A DNA stretch of 24,534 nt from Firmicutes bacterium CAG:582 (GCA_000435515.1 FR884174.1:1-24534); one strand, 5' to 3'; shown: positions 6,478 through 14,702, numbered from the stretch's first letter. Notes: a model not told the origin generated them from the letters alone. Numbers and translations are program-made.

Positions 6478-7395
6478 ATGGAAGGTCGTACTAAAAGACG
6501 AGTCAAGTTTGGTCTTTCTATCACACCTTATATTCTAATAGTTGCATTATCTGGTGGATATGCATTAAGTGATATTGGAAGTGATATAAAAGATGCAAAA
6601 GTTGTAGAAGATGTTAAAAAAGAAGTTTTGCTTCCTGAACATCCGATTATAATAGATGATAGAAAAGACGAACAAAAACGTCAAGATAATATTGTTGAAG
6701 AAACAACTGTTATTGAACCAGAAGAAAAAATAAATATCAGCTCAGAATTATTGGATCAAGGGTATGAATTCGAAAGAATTGATTTTGATGAATTAAAGCA
6801 AATCAACCCTGACTCTGATGCATGGATTATAATTGATGGAACAAAGATTGATCTTCCAATAGTTAAGTCTATTGATAATGAATTTTACTTACATCATAAT
6901 ATAGAAAAAAAAGATAGTAATTCAGGAACATTATTTATAGATTGTCGAAATCAAGCTTTATCTAGCGATTCACTTGATGATATAACATTCGTGTATGGAC
7001 ATCACATGAAAGGCGGAAGGATGCTTGCTGGAATTTGTAATTATAAAGACGAAAATTTTTATAAGAATCATGAATATGGTATAATTTATACTCCGGATGG
7101 ATATGCTTACAAAGCAAGTGTAGTTGCCTGTACGGTAGTTGATGGTGGAAGCGATGAAAACGTTTTTGAAAATAACTTTGATAAAAAAGAAGAATATCAA
7201 AATTATTTAGATAACATGTTAGCAAATTCAGTCATTCAAACTGATACACCAGTAACCACTGATGACAAATTACTTGCATTGGTAACTTGTACATATGAAA
7301 AAGAAAATGCCAGATGTATTGTTTATTTAAAGTTAGAAAAACAATATACAAACACTTATCAAATAGAAGAAACAATGGAAAAAACATTGAATTAA
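6478..7395 (+). CDS. srtB: Class B sortase
   Basis: This 305-residue cysteine transpeptidase cleaves a C-terminal sorting motif and links the protein to peptidoglycan. It is anchored by an N-terminal membrane segment (about residues 14-30), followed by a charged linker to about 90 and the catalytic domain. The catalytic His175 is in YGHHMKGG, Cys271 in LVTCTYE and Arg279 in NARCIVY; TLFIDCRN precedes the His as in class B enzymes. Length is somewhat above typical because of the linker. ATG 6478 follows GAGGGGG by 7 nt. The next gene encodes a protein with an IPKTG sorting signal, its probable substrate. Class B assignment rests on the His and Cys contexts. Confidence 0.93.
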   Translation: MEGRTKRRVKFGLSITPYILIVALSGGYALSDIGSDIKDAKVVEDVKKEVLLPEHPIIIDDRKDEQKRQDNIVEETTVIEPEEKINISSELLDQGYEFERIDFDELKQINPDSDAWIIIDGTKIDLPIVKSIDNEFYLHHNIEKKDSNSGTLFIDCRNQALSSDSLDDITFVYGHHMKGGRMLAGICNYKDENFYKNHEYGIIYTPDGYAYKASVVACTVVDGGSDENVFENNFDKKEEYQNYLDNMLANSVIQTDTPVTTDDKLLALVTCTYEKENARCIVYLKLEKQYTNTYQIEETMEKTLN

Positions 7396-7417
7396 TAATT
7401 TAAAGGGAGAGATAAAA

Positions 7418-8011
7418 ATGGAAAAAGTTATTAAAAAATTAAAATTATTTGGAGCAACAGTTGGATTAGCAACTTCGATAGTATGTACTTCACCTGTAGT
7501 TGTACATGCTGAAGAAGAAATATTGTGGGAAAATGATAAAGATGATCATCATGAAGAAGATATCAATAATTATCAACCTGATAACTCTATAGCAACGCCA
7601 ACACCAGAAACACCAACGCCTGCACCAACTCAACAAATAACAATTGATGCGTCAAATTGGGATCCAAAATCTGAGCCAAATGCGGGGCTAGAAATTCCAG
7701 ACTATGTACAAACAGAAGCAGAGAGAAAAGGATTGACTACACCAACACCAGAAACACCAACGCCAGAAACACCAACACCAGAAACACCAACACCAGAAAC
7801 ACCAAGCAAACCTGAAGAACCAAAACCTATTCCCAAAACTGGACAAACGGCTAAAAATGTAGTATTTGCTTTAGCTTCCGGATTAGCATTTTCTACAATA
7901 GCATTAATAATTATTAGAGGTTTAGGATTCTGTAATGATGAAAAAGCACTTGATATAATTTATAAAGAAGAAGAAAAAGAAGAAGAGGAAAACAAATTAT
8001 TAAAAAAGTAG
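7418..8011 (+). CDS. Sortase substrate with TPTPE repeats and IPKTG sorting signal
   Basis: The 197-residue surface protein has a signal peptide ending at about residue 31 (VVVHA before EEE). A His/Asp/Glu-rich start (DKDDHHEED) is followed by Thr-Pro-Glu repeats at about 60-70 and 109-128, giving a stiff wall-spanning stalk. At 138-142 is IPKTG, followed by a hydrophobic stretch (about 147-170), the usual order of a cell-wall sorting signal. Oddly, the tail after the membrane stretch is long and acidic (CNDEKALDIIYKEEEKEEEE) instead of a few basic residues. It lies 22 nt after the sortase with AAGGGAGAG before ATG 7418, so it is almost surely co-transcribed. No enzymatic domain is visible; it may be a spacer, metal-binding or pilus-tip-like protein. 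Confidence 0.85.
   Translation: MEKVIKKLKLFGATVGLATSIVCTSPVVVHAEEEILWENDKDDHHEEDINNYQPDNSIATPTPETPTPAPTQQITIDASNWDPKSEPNAGLEIPDYVQTEAERKGLTTPTPETPTPETPTPETPTPETPSKPEEPKPIPKTGQTAKNVVFALASGLAFSTIALIIIRGLGFCNDEKALDIIYKEEEKEEEENKLLKK
7739..7798 (+). repeat. Four 15-nt tandem repeats encoding TPTPE
   Basis: Four near-identical copies of ACACCAACACCAGAA begin at 7739, 7754, 7769 and 7784. The second has ACG for ACA. An incomplete related copy precedes them at about 7594-7620. Such short in-frame repeats can expand or contract by replication slippage and change stalk length. Confidence 0.9.
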
Positions 8012-8041
8012 GGATTAATGAAAATTAATCCTTGTATTTTG
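8012..8041 (+). terminator. Hairpin with GAAA tetraloop, weak terminator or attenuator
   Basis: An 8-bp perfect stem (8012-8019 with 8024-8031) closes a GAAA loop, followed by the interrupted T-rich tract TTGTATTTT. It starts just after the substrate stop codon and lies 21 nt before the lipoprotein ATG, so it may lower expression of the last gene of the operon. Confidence 0.55.
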
Positions 8042-8061
8042 TTCATTGAAAGGAAATAAAT

Positions 8062-8940
8062 ATGAAAAAAACAAAAACAAATATAAAATTAATGAGCATA
8101 ATTTTAACTATTGCCTTATCAGGAGGTAGCGTTTGTCTTACTTCTTGTGCTCCTGAAGAAAAAGAAAACGTAAAACTTGAAAATTACTCCACTTTAGGAG
8201 GTATATCTAATATAGATAAGATATTAAATGAAAGTAATGTTAAGCATTTAATAACAGAACTTAAAAATTATGGAGTTATTTGTGACTATAGTGAAAATAT
8301 AGGTAGCCTTGAAGTTAGTTCAATAGCAGGTTATGATTTTAGTAACATGCCTGATAGATTTTACACATTATTAAATGATTTATTAGAATATACTTCTGTC
8401 AATCATTTGTGTTGTTTTTCTAAAGAATTATCAACTAACTTAGATTTAAACAAAATAGATTTAGAAAACATTAAACGTTTAGGATTATTTGGAAATGATA
8501 ATATTATTAACTATATCAATAATTATCAACCTGATGTTGATAGTCTTTGTATTCTTTTAGATGAAACATCACTTTTGACAAATAAACTAAATCTAAATAT
8601 ACAAGGAATAGAAGACGTAACTATTTTAAGTGGTAATTCAAATATTATTGAACTTGGAGATATCAACTTTTTTGGTGTAAAGGAAAGCAAGTTGACATTA
8701 AGTGGGATTGCTGTAACTAATAACACCTCATTTAATTGTAGTAATGTAAAAGTTATTTTAAAAGGAACGATAAAAGACTCTATATCATTGGCAAGTTTAA
8801 AAAACGTTATGTTTGTTTATTATGATAATGAAACTGATAAGAGTATAAGTTATAATCCAAATAAAAATAGCTTAGAAGAAATAGTACAAAAAATTAATGT
8901 TACTAATGGTATAAAAGGTTTAAAAAAAGGAAATATGTAG
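8062..8940 (+). CDS. Lipoprotein of unknown function
   Basis: The 292-residue protein starts at ATG 8062 after AAAGGAA. Basic start, hydrophobic core and lipobox LTSC predict lipidation at Cys29 and anchoring to the outer face of the membrane. The mature part begins with Glu/Lys-rich APEEKENVK. It continues with irregular repeats of short strands rich in Leu, Ile and Asn (for example LTLSGIAVTNNTSF, VILKGTIKDSISL), which suggests a beta-solenoid or degenerate leucine-rich fold. No catalytic motif is visible. It follows the sortase and its substrate, so it probably serves the same surface function. I do not recognise the family. Confidence 0.8.
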   Translation: MKKTKTNIKLMSIILTIALSGGSVCLTSCAPEEKENVKLENYSTLGGISNIDKILNESNVKHLITELKNYGVICDYSENIGSLEVSSIAGYDFSNMPDRFYTLLNDLLEYTSVNHLCCFSKELSTNLDLNKIDLENIKRLGLFGNDNIINYINNYQPDVDSLCILLDETSLLTNKLNLNIQGIEDVTILSGNSNIIELGDINFFGVKESKLTLSGIAVTNNTSFNCSNVKVILKGTIKDSISLASLKNVMFVYYDNETDKSISYNPNKNSLEEIVQKINVTNGIKGLKKGNM

Positions 8941-8986
8941 TTAAATATTTTCTTTTTTTTACATATAATTAATATAGTTATAATGG

Positions 8987-9015
8987 GTACAATATATGTA
9001 AATAGAGTGTATAAT
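8987..9015 (+). promoter_or_regulatory. Possible promoter of mraY
   Basis: TATAAT at 9010-9015 lies 53 nt before the mraY start. The hexamer 17 nt upstream (GTACAA) is a poor -35, so this rests mainly on the -10 box and the position in a 127-nt gap. Confidence 0.35.
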
Positions 9016-9067
9016 ATTAGTTTTTTTAAAGCATTTATTATATAATAATATAAATGGTGGTGAGTTT

Positions 9068-10060
9068 ATGCTAATTTTAGCAAAATCTATATTAGGACTA
9101 ACTCTTGGGTTTGTTCTATCTATAATTATTGGATTATTGATTATTCCAGTATTAAGAAAATTAAAGGCTGGTCAAACTGTAAGTAACTTAATAAATAAGC
9201 GACATCAATTGAAAAATGGTACACCAACACTTGGTGGACTGATATTCATAATTCCACCAATTATTACTATGCTCATACTTTATCTTAAAGGAAGCATAAC
9301 CCTATCAACGAACATCATAATTGTTATGTTTGTCTTTCTTGCTTATGCAATATTGGGATTTATCGATGATTTCTTGAAAATAAAATATCATAACAATAAA
9401 GGATTATCTACAATAACAAAACTTATTTGTCAAATATTTATAGCTGTAGTATTCTATTCAATCTATAAATATAATGGTGGTTCAACTTCACTAGAAGTAA
9501 CATTACTTGGTATAAAATGGGAACTAGGTTTTGTTTATGGTATATTTATATTATTTGTTTTGGTAGGAACAACGAATGCTGTAAACATAACTGATGGATT
9601 AGATGGCTTATGTGGTGGGCTTTCTGTGATGGCTTTTTTAGCATATGGAGTTATCTCATGGGGAAGTAATTGGATACCAGGCTATGACACAATGGCAATT
9701 TTCTCATTTGTTTTAGTAGGCTCTCTTTTAGGATTTTTGCTATTTAATACACATCCTGCTAGAGTATTTATGGGAGATACTGGATCTCTTGCTTTAGGTG
9801 GAGCTTTAGCTAGTGTTGCAATTCTTACTCATCATGAATTTTCACTTATTATTATAGGTGGAGTGTTCGTAATTGAAACATTATCAAGTTTTATTCAAAT
9901 AATAGCTATAAGAAAGTTTAATAGAAAAGTATTTTTAAAAGCACCTCTTCATCATCATTTTGAAGAGTTGGGTTGGAGTGAGACTGATATCGTTAAAGTA
10001 TTTTGGGTAGCAGGATTCTTACTTGCAATGTTTGGAGTAATATATGGAGTATGGTTGTAA
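9068..10060 (+). CDS. mraY: Phospho-N-acetylmuramoyl-pentapeptide transferase
   Basis: MraY transfers phospho-MurNAc-pentapeptide from UDP to undecaprenyl phosphate to make lipid I, the first membrane step of peptidoglycan synthesis. The 330-residue multi-pass protein shows the family signatures in order: NGTPTLGG near residue 51, GFIDDFLK near 97, NITDGLDGL near 173, FMGDTGSLALGG near 234 and LHHHFEELGW near 298. The Asp pairs bind Mg and the substrate. It is of usual length. GGTGGTGAG precedes ATG 9068. It lies between the interrupted PBP and ftsW, the order expected of a division cluster, but murD, normally between mraY and ftsW, is absent here. Confidence 0.97.
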   Translation: MLILAKSILGLTLGFVLSIIIGLLIIPVLRKLKAGQTVSNLINKRHQLKNGTPTLGGLIFIIPPIITMLILYLKGSITLSTNIIIVMFVFLAYAILGFIDDFLKIKYHNNKGLSTITKLICQIFIAVVFYSIYKYNGGSTSLEVTLLGIKWELGFVYGIFILFVLVGTTNAVNITDGLDGLCGGLSVMAFLAYGVISWGSNWIPGYDTMAIFSFVLVGSLLGFLLFNTHPARVFMGDTGSLALGGALASVAILTHHEFSLIIIGGVFVIETLSSFIQIIAIRKFNRKVFLKAPLHHHFEELGWSETDIVKVFWVAGFLLAMFGVIYGVWL

Positions 10061-10073
10061 TACTCCTTTTTTT
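10046..10073 (+). terminator. Intrinsic terminator at the end of mraY
   Basis: A 7-bp perfect stem (10046-10052 with 10060-10066) with a 7-nt loop is followed by seven T. It overlaps the last mraY codons and stop and ends 18 nt before ftsW, so mraY-ftsW read-through should be reduced. Confidence 0.7.
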
Positions 10074-10090
10074 ATTTCATAAAATGTATT

Positions 10091-11170
10091 ATGAAAAGAA
10101 ATTTAATAATAACAATTGTAACAGTTTTTTTAACTCTTTTTGGTGTAGTAATGGTTGCATCATCTTCAAGTGTATGGGCGGCTTATAAGTTCAATAATCC
10201 AAATAAATATATGATGCATCAATTGATTTTTGCAAGTATCGGTTTTGCTTTAATGTATATATGTAGTAAAACGGATTATAGGTTATATAAGCATCATGCT
10301 AATAAGATATTAATTTGCTCTTTCATATTGCTTATTTTGGTCTTAATACCAGGAATAGGTATAGTAAGAAATGGAAGTCGAAGTTGGTTTGGAATTGGTC
10401 CATTTGGAATTCAACCAAGTGAAATAGCAAAATTAGCAATGATTATATTTGTATCAAAATATTTATCTAAGTTTGATAGTTATATGGATAATATAAAAGA
10501 ATATTCTATTCCTATACTTTTATTAGTAGTTGTTTGTTTCCTTCTTATTCTTTTAGAACCTGATTTTGGAAGTGGAGCTATTTTAGTTTTATCGCTTATC
10601 GCATTAATATTTACATCAAAAATAAAAATATCTTTTTTTGTAAAACTAGGTTTTTTAGGAGTTTTTGGAGTTGTAATGTTAATTATTGCTGCTCCTTATC
10701 GAGTAGCTAGAATACTTGCATATTTAAATCCTTGGAGTGATCCTTTAGGAAGTGGTTTTCAAATAATTCAAAGTTTATATGCAATTGGACCTGGTGGGCT
10801 TTTTGGTTTAGGACTCGGTAATTCTATTCAAAAACATTTTTATCTACCAGAACCCCAAACGGACTTCATTTTTGCAATTATTTCAGAAGAGTTAGGTTTT
10901 GTAGGAATTCTCATAATAACAGCTTGTTATATAGCTTTATTTTACAATGTTGTTAAGATTTCTTTAGAGACTAAAGATTTATTTGGAAAATACTTAGCTT
11001 TTGGTTTAATTCTAGAACTTATTTTACAAACTCTTTTAAATTTACTTGTTGTTGTTGGTCTTATTCCTGTTACTGGTGTAACTTTACCGTTTTTAAGTTA
11101 TGGCGGCTCTAGTTTACTAACATGTTTAATAATGATTGGAATAATTTTAAATATATCAAAAAGTAAATAG
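10091..11170 (+). CDS. ftsW: SEDS-family peptidoglycan glycosyltransferase FtsW
   Basis: FtsW polymerises lipid II at the septum together with its partner class B PBP. The 359-residue protein is built of about ten membrane segments. Family signatures are SRSWFGIGPFGIQPSEIAKLA near residue 95, LLEPDFGSG near 155 (containing the key Asp of SEDS polymerases), LPEPQTDFIFAIISEELG near 253 and LPFLSYGGSSLL near 335. SpoVE or RodA are close relatives; proximity to mraY and the PBP favours FtsW. ATG 10091 gives the standard N-terminus but has no clear Shine-Dalgarno, and a terminator lies just upstream, so expression may be leaderless or weak. Its usual partner may be the interrupted PBP in this window. 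Confidence 0.93.
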   Translation: MKRNLIITIVTVFLTLFGVVMVASSSSVWAAYKFNNPNKYMMHQLIFASIGFALMYICSKTDYRLYKHHANKILICSFILLILVLIPGIGIVRNGSRSWFGIGPFGIQPSEIAKLAMIIFVSKYLSKFDSYMDNIKEYSIPILLLVVVCFLLILLEPDFGSGAILVLSLIALIFTSKIKISFFVKLGFLGVFGVVMLIIAAPYRVARILAYLNPWSDPLGSGFQIIQSLYAIGPGGLFGLGLGNSIQKHFYLPEPQTDFIFAIISEELGFVGILIITACYIALFYNVVKISLETKDLFGKYLAFGLILELILQTLLNLLVVVGLIPVTGVTLPFLSYGGSSLLTCLIMIGIILNISKSK

Positions 11171-11173
11171 CTA

Positions 11174-11182
11174 TGTTATAAT
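11174..11182 (+). promoter_or_regulatory. Extended -10 promoter of the HD-domain gene
   Basis: TGTTATAAT fits the extended -10 pattern TGnTATAAT and lies 23 nt before the start codon. No good -35 is visible, as often with extended -10 promoters. Confidence 0.65.
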
Positions 11183-11204
11183 ATGCAAATAGGGAGTGAA
11201 GATA

Positions 11205-12137
11205 ATGGAAAAATATGAAAATATAATGGATACTTTAAAAAATAGTAAGACATCTTATGATGATACTGACTGTTTTTTCCAATTAATTGAAGGAGTAGAT
11301 GCTGAGTCACTTGATAACTTAATTAATATGATGGTTGAATATTATGGTAAAGCTTTAACAAAAGAAAATTGTTATGAAATGCTTCAAAACAAACATTTTC
11401 CTAAAGAAACAAGAGAAGATATATTTAGATTAGCTAATGAATGTATTGATAAATATAGATATTTAGGAACAAAAATAAATGAATATGGAATTAATACAAG
11501 TAGTTGGATAAGTCATTCTATTCAAGAAGCAAGACTATGTTCACATATGGCTACATGTATACAAGTTGATCCTAATGTAGCTTATAAAATGGGACTTTTA
11601 CATGATTATGGAAGAAAATATAACCATGGTGGAGCACATATAATTTTGGGATTTGAAAAACTTTATGAGTTAGGATATATTGAAGAATCTATTGGATGTT
11701 TAACTCATTCCTTCCTAAATGGAAACTTTTTTGCTTGCTATGCTCCAAGTGATAAATATGTAGTAAATGAAAATTTAGAAGCGATACCAGTAAGTCCAAA
11801 AGTTATTGAAAATGGTTTATGTGATTTTTTATCTAAATATGAATATACAGCATATGATTTAATTCTGACATTATCAGATTTAATGGCAACGGACCATGGA
11901 GTTGTATCTCCATCAGAAAGAATTGCTGATATTGAAACTAGAAGAAAAATGGAAGGGTTGCAAAGAAAATTTTTCTTAAACCAATTATCTATATCAATAA
12001 AATTATTCTTAGAATGTATGGGAGTAAAAAATATTGACTCTGATGACTATGAAACATTGTCAAACATGCTATGTGATAAATTATGTGTGTTTTCATCATC
12101 TAGTAAACAACTGAGTTTAACTCCAAAAGAGAATTAA
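11205..12137 (+). CDS. HD-domain phosphohydrolase
   Basis: The 310-residue cytoplasmic protein carries a metal-dependent HD phosphohydrolase domain. His104 (in SHSIQEARLC), His133-Asp134 (in LLHDYGRK) and a later Asp in the LSDLMATDHG segment are the probable metal ligands. The N-terminal 90 or so residues are helical without a recognised domain. HD proteins cleave nucleotides, cyclic nucleotides or other phosphomonoesters; the substrate here cannot be told from sequence. ATG 11205 is preferred over GTG 11196 because AGGGAG at 11191-11196 is then 8 nt upstream. It has its own promoter and stands between ftsW and ugd. Confidence 0.85.
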   Translation: MEKYENIMDTLKNSKTSYDDTDCFFQLIEGVDAESLDNLINMMVEYYGKALTKENCYEMLQNKHFPKETREDIFRLANECIDKYRYLGTKINEYGINTSSWISHSIQEARLCSHMATCIQVDPNVAYKMGLLHDYGRKYNHGGAHIILGFEKLYELGYIEESIGCLTHSFLNGNFFACYAPSDKYVVNENLEAIPVSPKVIENGLCDFLSKYEYTAYDLILTLSDLMATDHGVVSPSERIADIETRRKMEGLQRKFFLNQLSISIKLFLECMGVKNIDSDDYETLSNMLCDKLCVFSSSSKQLSLTPKEN

Positions 12138-12159
12138 TCTTTTATTTTTAAAACCTTGA

Positions 12160-12168
12160 TGTTATAAT
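12160..12168 (+). promoter_or_regulatory. Extended -10 promoter of ugd
   Basis: TGTTATAAT, identical to the box before the HD gene, lies 20 nt before the ugd start and just after the preceding stop codon. Confidence 0.7.
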
Positions 12169-12187
12169 TTTGTTAAGGTGATGTGAT

Positions 12188-13357
12188 ATGAAAATAGCAG
12201 TAGCAGGATGTGGATATGTTGGACTATCCTTATCAACTTTATTAAGTCAAAAACATGAAGTTGTTGCACTTGATATTGATGAAAAAAAAGTGGATAAAAT
12301 AAACAAAAGAAAATGTCCAATAAAAGATAAATTGATAGAAGAATATTTCAAAGAAAAAGACTTAAATTTAAAAGCAACAATAGATGCTCATGAAGCGATA
12401 AATAATGCTGACTTTGTTATAATAAGTACTCCAACAAACTATGATGATAAAACAAATTATTTTGATACTTCAGCAGTAGAAGACATTATTGTAAAAACAA
12501 TTGAATTTGGTAGTCAAGATACAACAATAGTAGTAAAGTCAACTATACCTGTTGGTTTTATAGATCATATGAAAGAAAAATATAATATAGATAATATTTT
12601 ATTTTCTCCAGAATTTTTAAGAGAAGGTCATGCTTTAGAAGATAATTTATATCCATCAAGGATTATTGTTGGAAGTAAAAGCAAGAAAGCCAAACTTTTT
12701 GCAGAACTTTTAAAAGATGCCGCTTTAAAAGAAGATGTACAAGTTTTATGCATTGGAGGAAAAGAAGCAGAGGCTGTAAAATTATTTGCAAATACTTATT
12801 TAGCTTTAAGAGTATCATTTTTTAATGAACTTGATACATATGCAGATGTAAAAGGATTAAAGACAAAAGATATAATTGATGGTGTATGCTTAGATCCAAG
12901 AATAGGAAGTCATTATAATAATCCATCATTTGGATATGGGGGCTATTGCTTACCAAAGGATACTAAGCAATTGCTTGCTAATTATGAAGATATTCCTGAA
13001 AACTTAATAGGTGCCATAATAAAATCAAATGATACAAGAAAAAAATATATAAGTGACTCAATAAAGAAAAAGAAACCACTTGTAGTTGGGGCTTATAGAT
13101 TAGCAATGAAAGCCGGTTCTGATAATTTTAGAACATCAGCTATCAAAGATATAATTGAATCAATTAAAAATGATGGTATAAATGTAGTTATTTATGAGCC
13201 AACAATTGATGACGAAATGATTATGGATTGTCCAGTTATCAAAAATTTAAATGATTTTAAAAAAATGAGTGATATTATACTAGTTAATAGACTTGATGAG
13301 AATTTAATGGATTCTCTTGATAGAGTATATACAAGAGATGTATATAGTAATAATTAA
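12188..13357 (+). CDS. ugd: UDP-glucose 6-dehydrogenase
   Basis: The enzyme oxidises UDP-glucose twice with NAD to UDP-glucuronate, a precursor of capsule and wall polysaccharides. The 389-residue product has the N-terminal Rossmann motif GCGYVG at 7-12, STPTNYD at 80, the STIPVG segment at 118 and SPEFLREGHAL at 140. Lys198 (in AEAVKLFANTY) and the catalytic Cys254 in YGGYCLPKDTKQ complete the active site. Length is typical of the short class found in streptococcal capsule loci. AAGGTGATG precedes ATG 12188. No glycosyltransferase is adjacent, so it is a single-gene unit with its own promoter and terminator. Confidence 0.95.
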   Translation: MKIAVAGCGYVGLSLSTLLSQKHEVVALDIDEKKVDKINKRKCPIKDKLIEEYFKEKDLNLKATIDAHEAINNADFVIISTPTNYDDKTNYFDTSAVEDIIVKTIEFGSQDTTIVVKSTIPVGFIDHMKEKYNIDNILFSPEFLREGHALEDNLYPSRIIVGSKSKKAKLFAELLKDAALKEDVQVLCIGGKEAEAVKLFANTYLALRVSFFNELDTYADVKGLKTKDIIDGVCLDPRIGSHYNNPSFGYGGYCLPKDTKQLLANYEDIPENLIGAIIKSNDTRKKYISDSIKKKKPLVVGAYRLAMKAGSDNFRTSAIKDIIESIKNDGINVVIYEPTIDDEMIMDCPVIKNLNDFKKMSDIILVNRLDENLMDSLDRVYTRDVYSNN

Positions 13358-13382
13358 AATCTGCATTTGCAGATTTTTTTTA
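13356..13382 (+). terminator. Intrinsic terminator of ugd
   Basis: A 9-bp stem (13356-13364 with 13369-13377), a 4-nt loop and a run of eight T follow the stop codon. Confidence 0.9.
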
Positions 13383-13433
13383 TTTAAGTATATTAATACA
13401 AAGAAAAACTTTACACATACTAAAAATAGAATA

Positions 13434-13462
13434 TTTACTATACAACAGATAAATTGTATAAT
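13434..13462 (+). promoter_or_regulatory. Promoter of the DUF6273-like surface protein
   Basis: TTTACT at 13434-13439 and TATAAT at 13457-13462 with a 17-nt spacer lie 42 nt before the start codon. Confidence 0.7.
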
Positions 13463-13504
13463 TTAAATATAATAAGTGTGCAATAAAAGAATGGTGTGTG
13501 TTTT

Positions 13505-14692
13505 ATGAAAAAGAAAAGTGCAATAATAATTGCAATTATTTTGATGTCTATAGGTTTTGCTAGCATTTCAACAACATTAATAATAAACGGAAATGCAAAA
13601 GTAAGTGAAAACAATGAAGATTTCAGTGTAATCTTCACAGCTGCAAATATAGATGGAAAAGATGTATATTCAACAGCAGTAGACGATACAAAGAAAACAA
13701 TAACATTTGAAACGAGCGAATTAAAAACACTTAATCAAACAAGTATACTTACATATGAAGTAACAAATAATTCAAGTCAATATGATGCAGAAGTGAACGT
13801 AACATGCGTACCAAAGGAAGGAACAACATCAAAATACACAAGTATCAAAAACAAACTAGAAAACGATGCAACAGTAGTTAAAGCAAAAAGTTCAATAAAT
13901 GGAACATTAACAGTAACATTAAACAAGACAGCAACAGAAGAAGTAAGTGAAGAATATACATGTAAGTTAGAATTCAATGCAGTAGAGAGAAATGAATTGG
14001 GAAAACGCGAAAATGTCTTTGCTAGTGATAGTTGGAGTACAATAGCAGCAAATGTAAAGAACGGAAATACAAGTAAATATGATGTAGGTGATACAAAGGC
14101 AGTAGATTTAGGTTCTTTAGGAGTACATACAGTACGTATTGCAAATATGAGTACATGTACAAATGGAGAAAAAAGTGAAACAGCATGCGGATTTGTTGTT
14201 GAATTTGCTGATGTTATAACAAAACATAATATGAACTCAACAGCTACAAATGTAGGTGGCTGGCCAGCAAGCGAAGCAAGAACATATGTAAATAGTATAA
14301 TATTAAATGCATTACCAAGTGATTTACAAAACGCAATAGCAGATACAAATGTAATATCAGGACATGGTAGTACTGCAGGAGAAACGAATTTTACATCAAT
14401 AGATAAACTGTATTTACTATCAAGCGAGGAAATATATGGTGATTTTAATAACTCATCATATGTGGAATTTGATACAGCCGCTGGCACATCAAAACAATTA
14501 GATTATTATAAAAATTTGGGTGTAACAACAACTAATTATTTATTAGCGGCAAAAAGCAATTTTAATTGGTGGCTACGATCAGCCTATTCGATTTATAATC
14601 ATGCATTTCTTCTTGTTCATAGTGTTGGTTATTGGACTGGAATATCTGCTGATGGTGAAAATGGAATTTCTCCAGCATTTAGAATTGCTTAA
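13505..14692 (+). CDS. Surface protein: TasA-like N-terminus and DUF6273/C-type-lectin-like C-terminus
   Basis: The 395-residue protein has an N-terminal hydrophobic segment (residues 5-24, AIIIAIILMSIGFASIS). A beta-sandwich of TasA/camelysin appearance follows (about 30-160, with ILTYEVTNNSSQYDAEV). The second half contains LGVHTVRIAN and GGWPASEARTYVN and ends with FNWWLRSAYS and GISPAFRIA, the hallmark WWLRS...PAF layout of DUF6273-type lectin-like domains. It is probably exposed on the cell surface and binds a ligand. ATG 13505 is used with a weak GGTG site. From 14585 codon use changes sharply to T-ending codons. It is a single-gene unit with promoter and terminator. The DUF6273 call is fairly firm, the N-terminal one tentative. 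Confidence 0.8.
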   Translation: MKKKSAIIIAIILMSIGFASISTTLIINGNAKVSENNEDFSVIFTAANIDGKDVYSTAVDDTKKTITFETSELKTLNQTSILTYEVTNNSSQYDAEVNVTCVPKEGTTSKYTSIKNKLENDATVVKAKSSINGTLTVTLNKTATEEVSEEYTCKLEFNAVERNELGKRENVFASDSWSTIAANVKNGNTSKYDVGDTKAVDLGSLGVHTVRIANMSTCTNGEKSETACGFVVEFADVITKHNMNSTATNVGGWPASEARTYVNSIILNALPSDLQNAIADTNVISGHGSTAGETNFTSIDKLYLLSSEEIYGDFNNSSYVEFDTAAGTSKQLDYYKNLGVTTTNYLLAAKSNFNWWLRSAYSIYNHAFLLVHSVGYWTGISADGENGISPAFRIA

Positions 14693-14702
14693 ATTAACAT
14701 TT

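Noticed and set aside
7739..7798. Tandem repeats considered as a CRISPR array
   Set aside because: The 15-nt units are contiguous, without spacers, and encode TPTPE in frame.
8958..9002. 9-bp AT-rich inverted repeat with a 27-nt loop before mraY
   Set aside because: The stem contains one G-C pair, the loop is long, and such repeats are common by chance in DNA this AT-rich.
10003..10188. Short frame spanning the mraY end and ftsW start
   Set aside because: It overlaps two firmly identified genes and its translation is low-complexity with no family features.
13777..14487. Long open frame on the minus strand opposite the DUF6273-like gene
   Set aside because: It is a shadow of A-ending codon use on the plus strand, has no ribosome site or domain, and the plus-strand gene has promoter, motif and terminator support.
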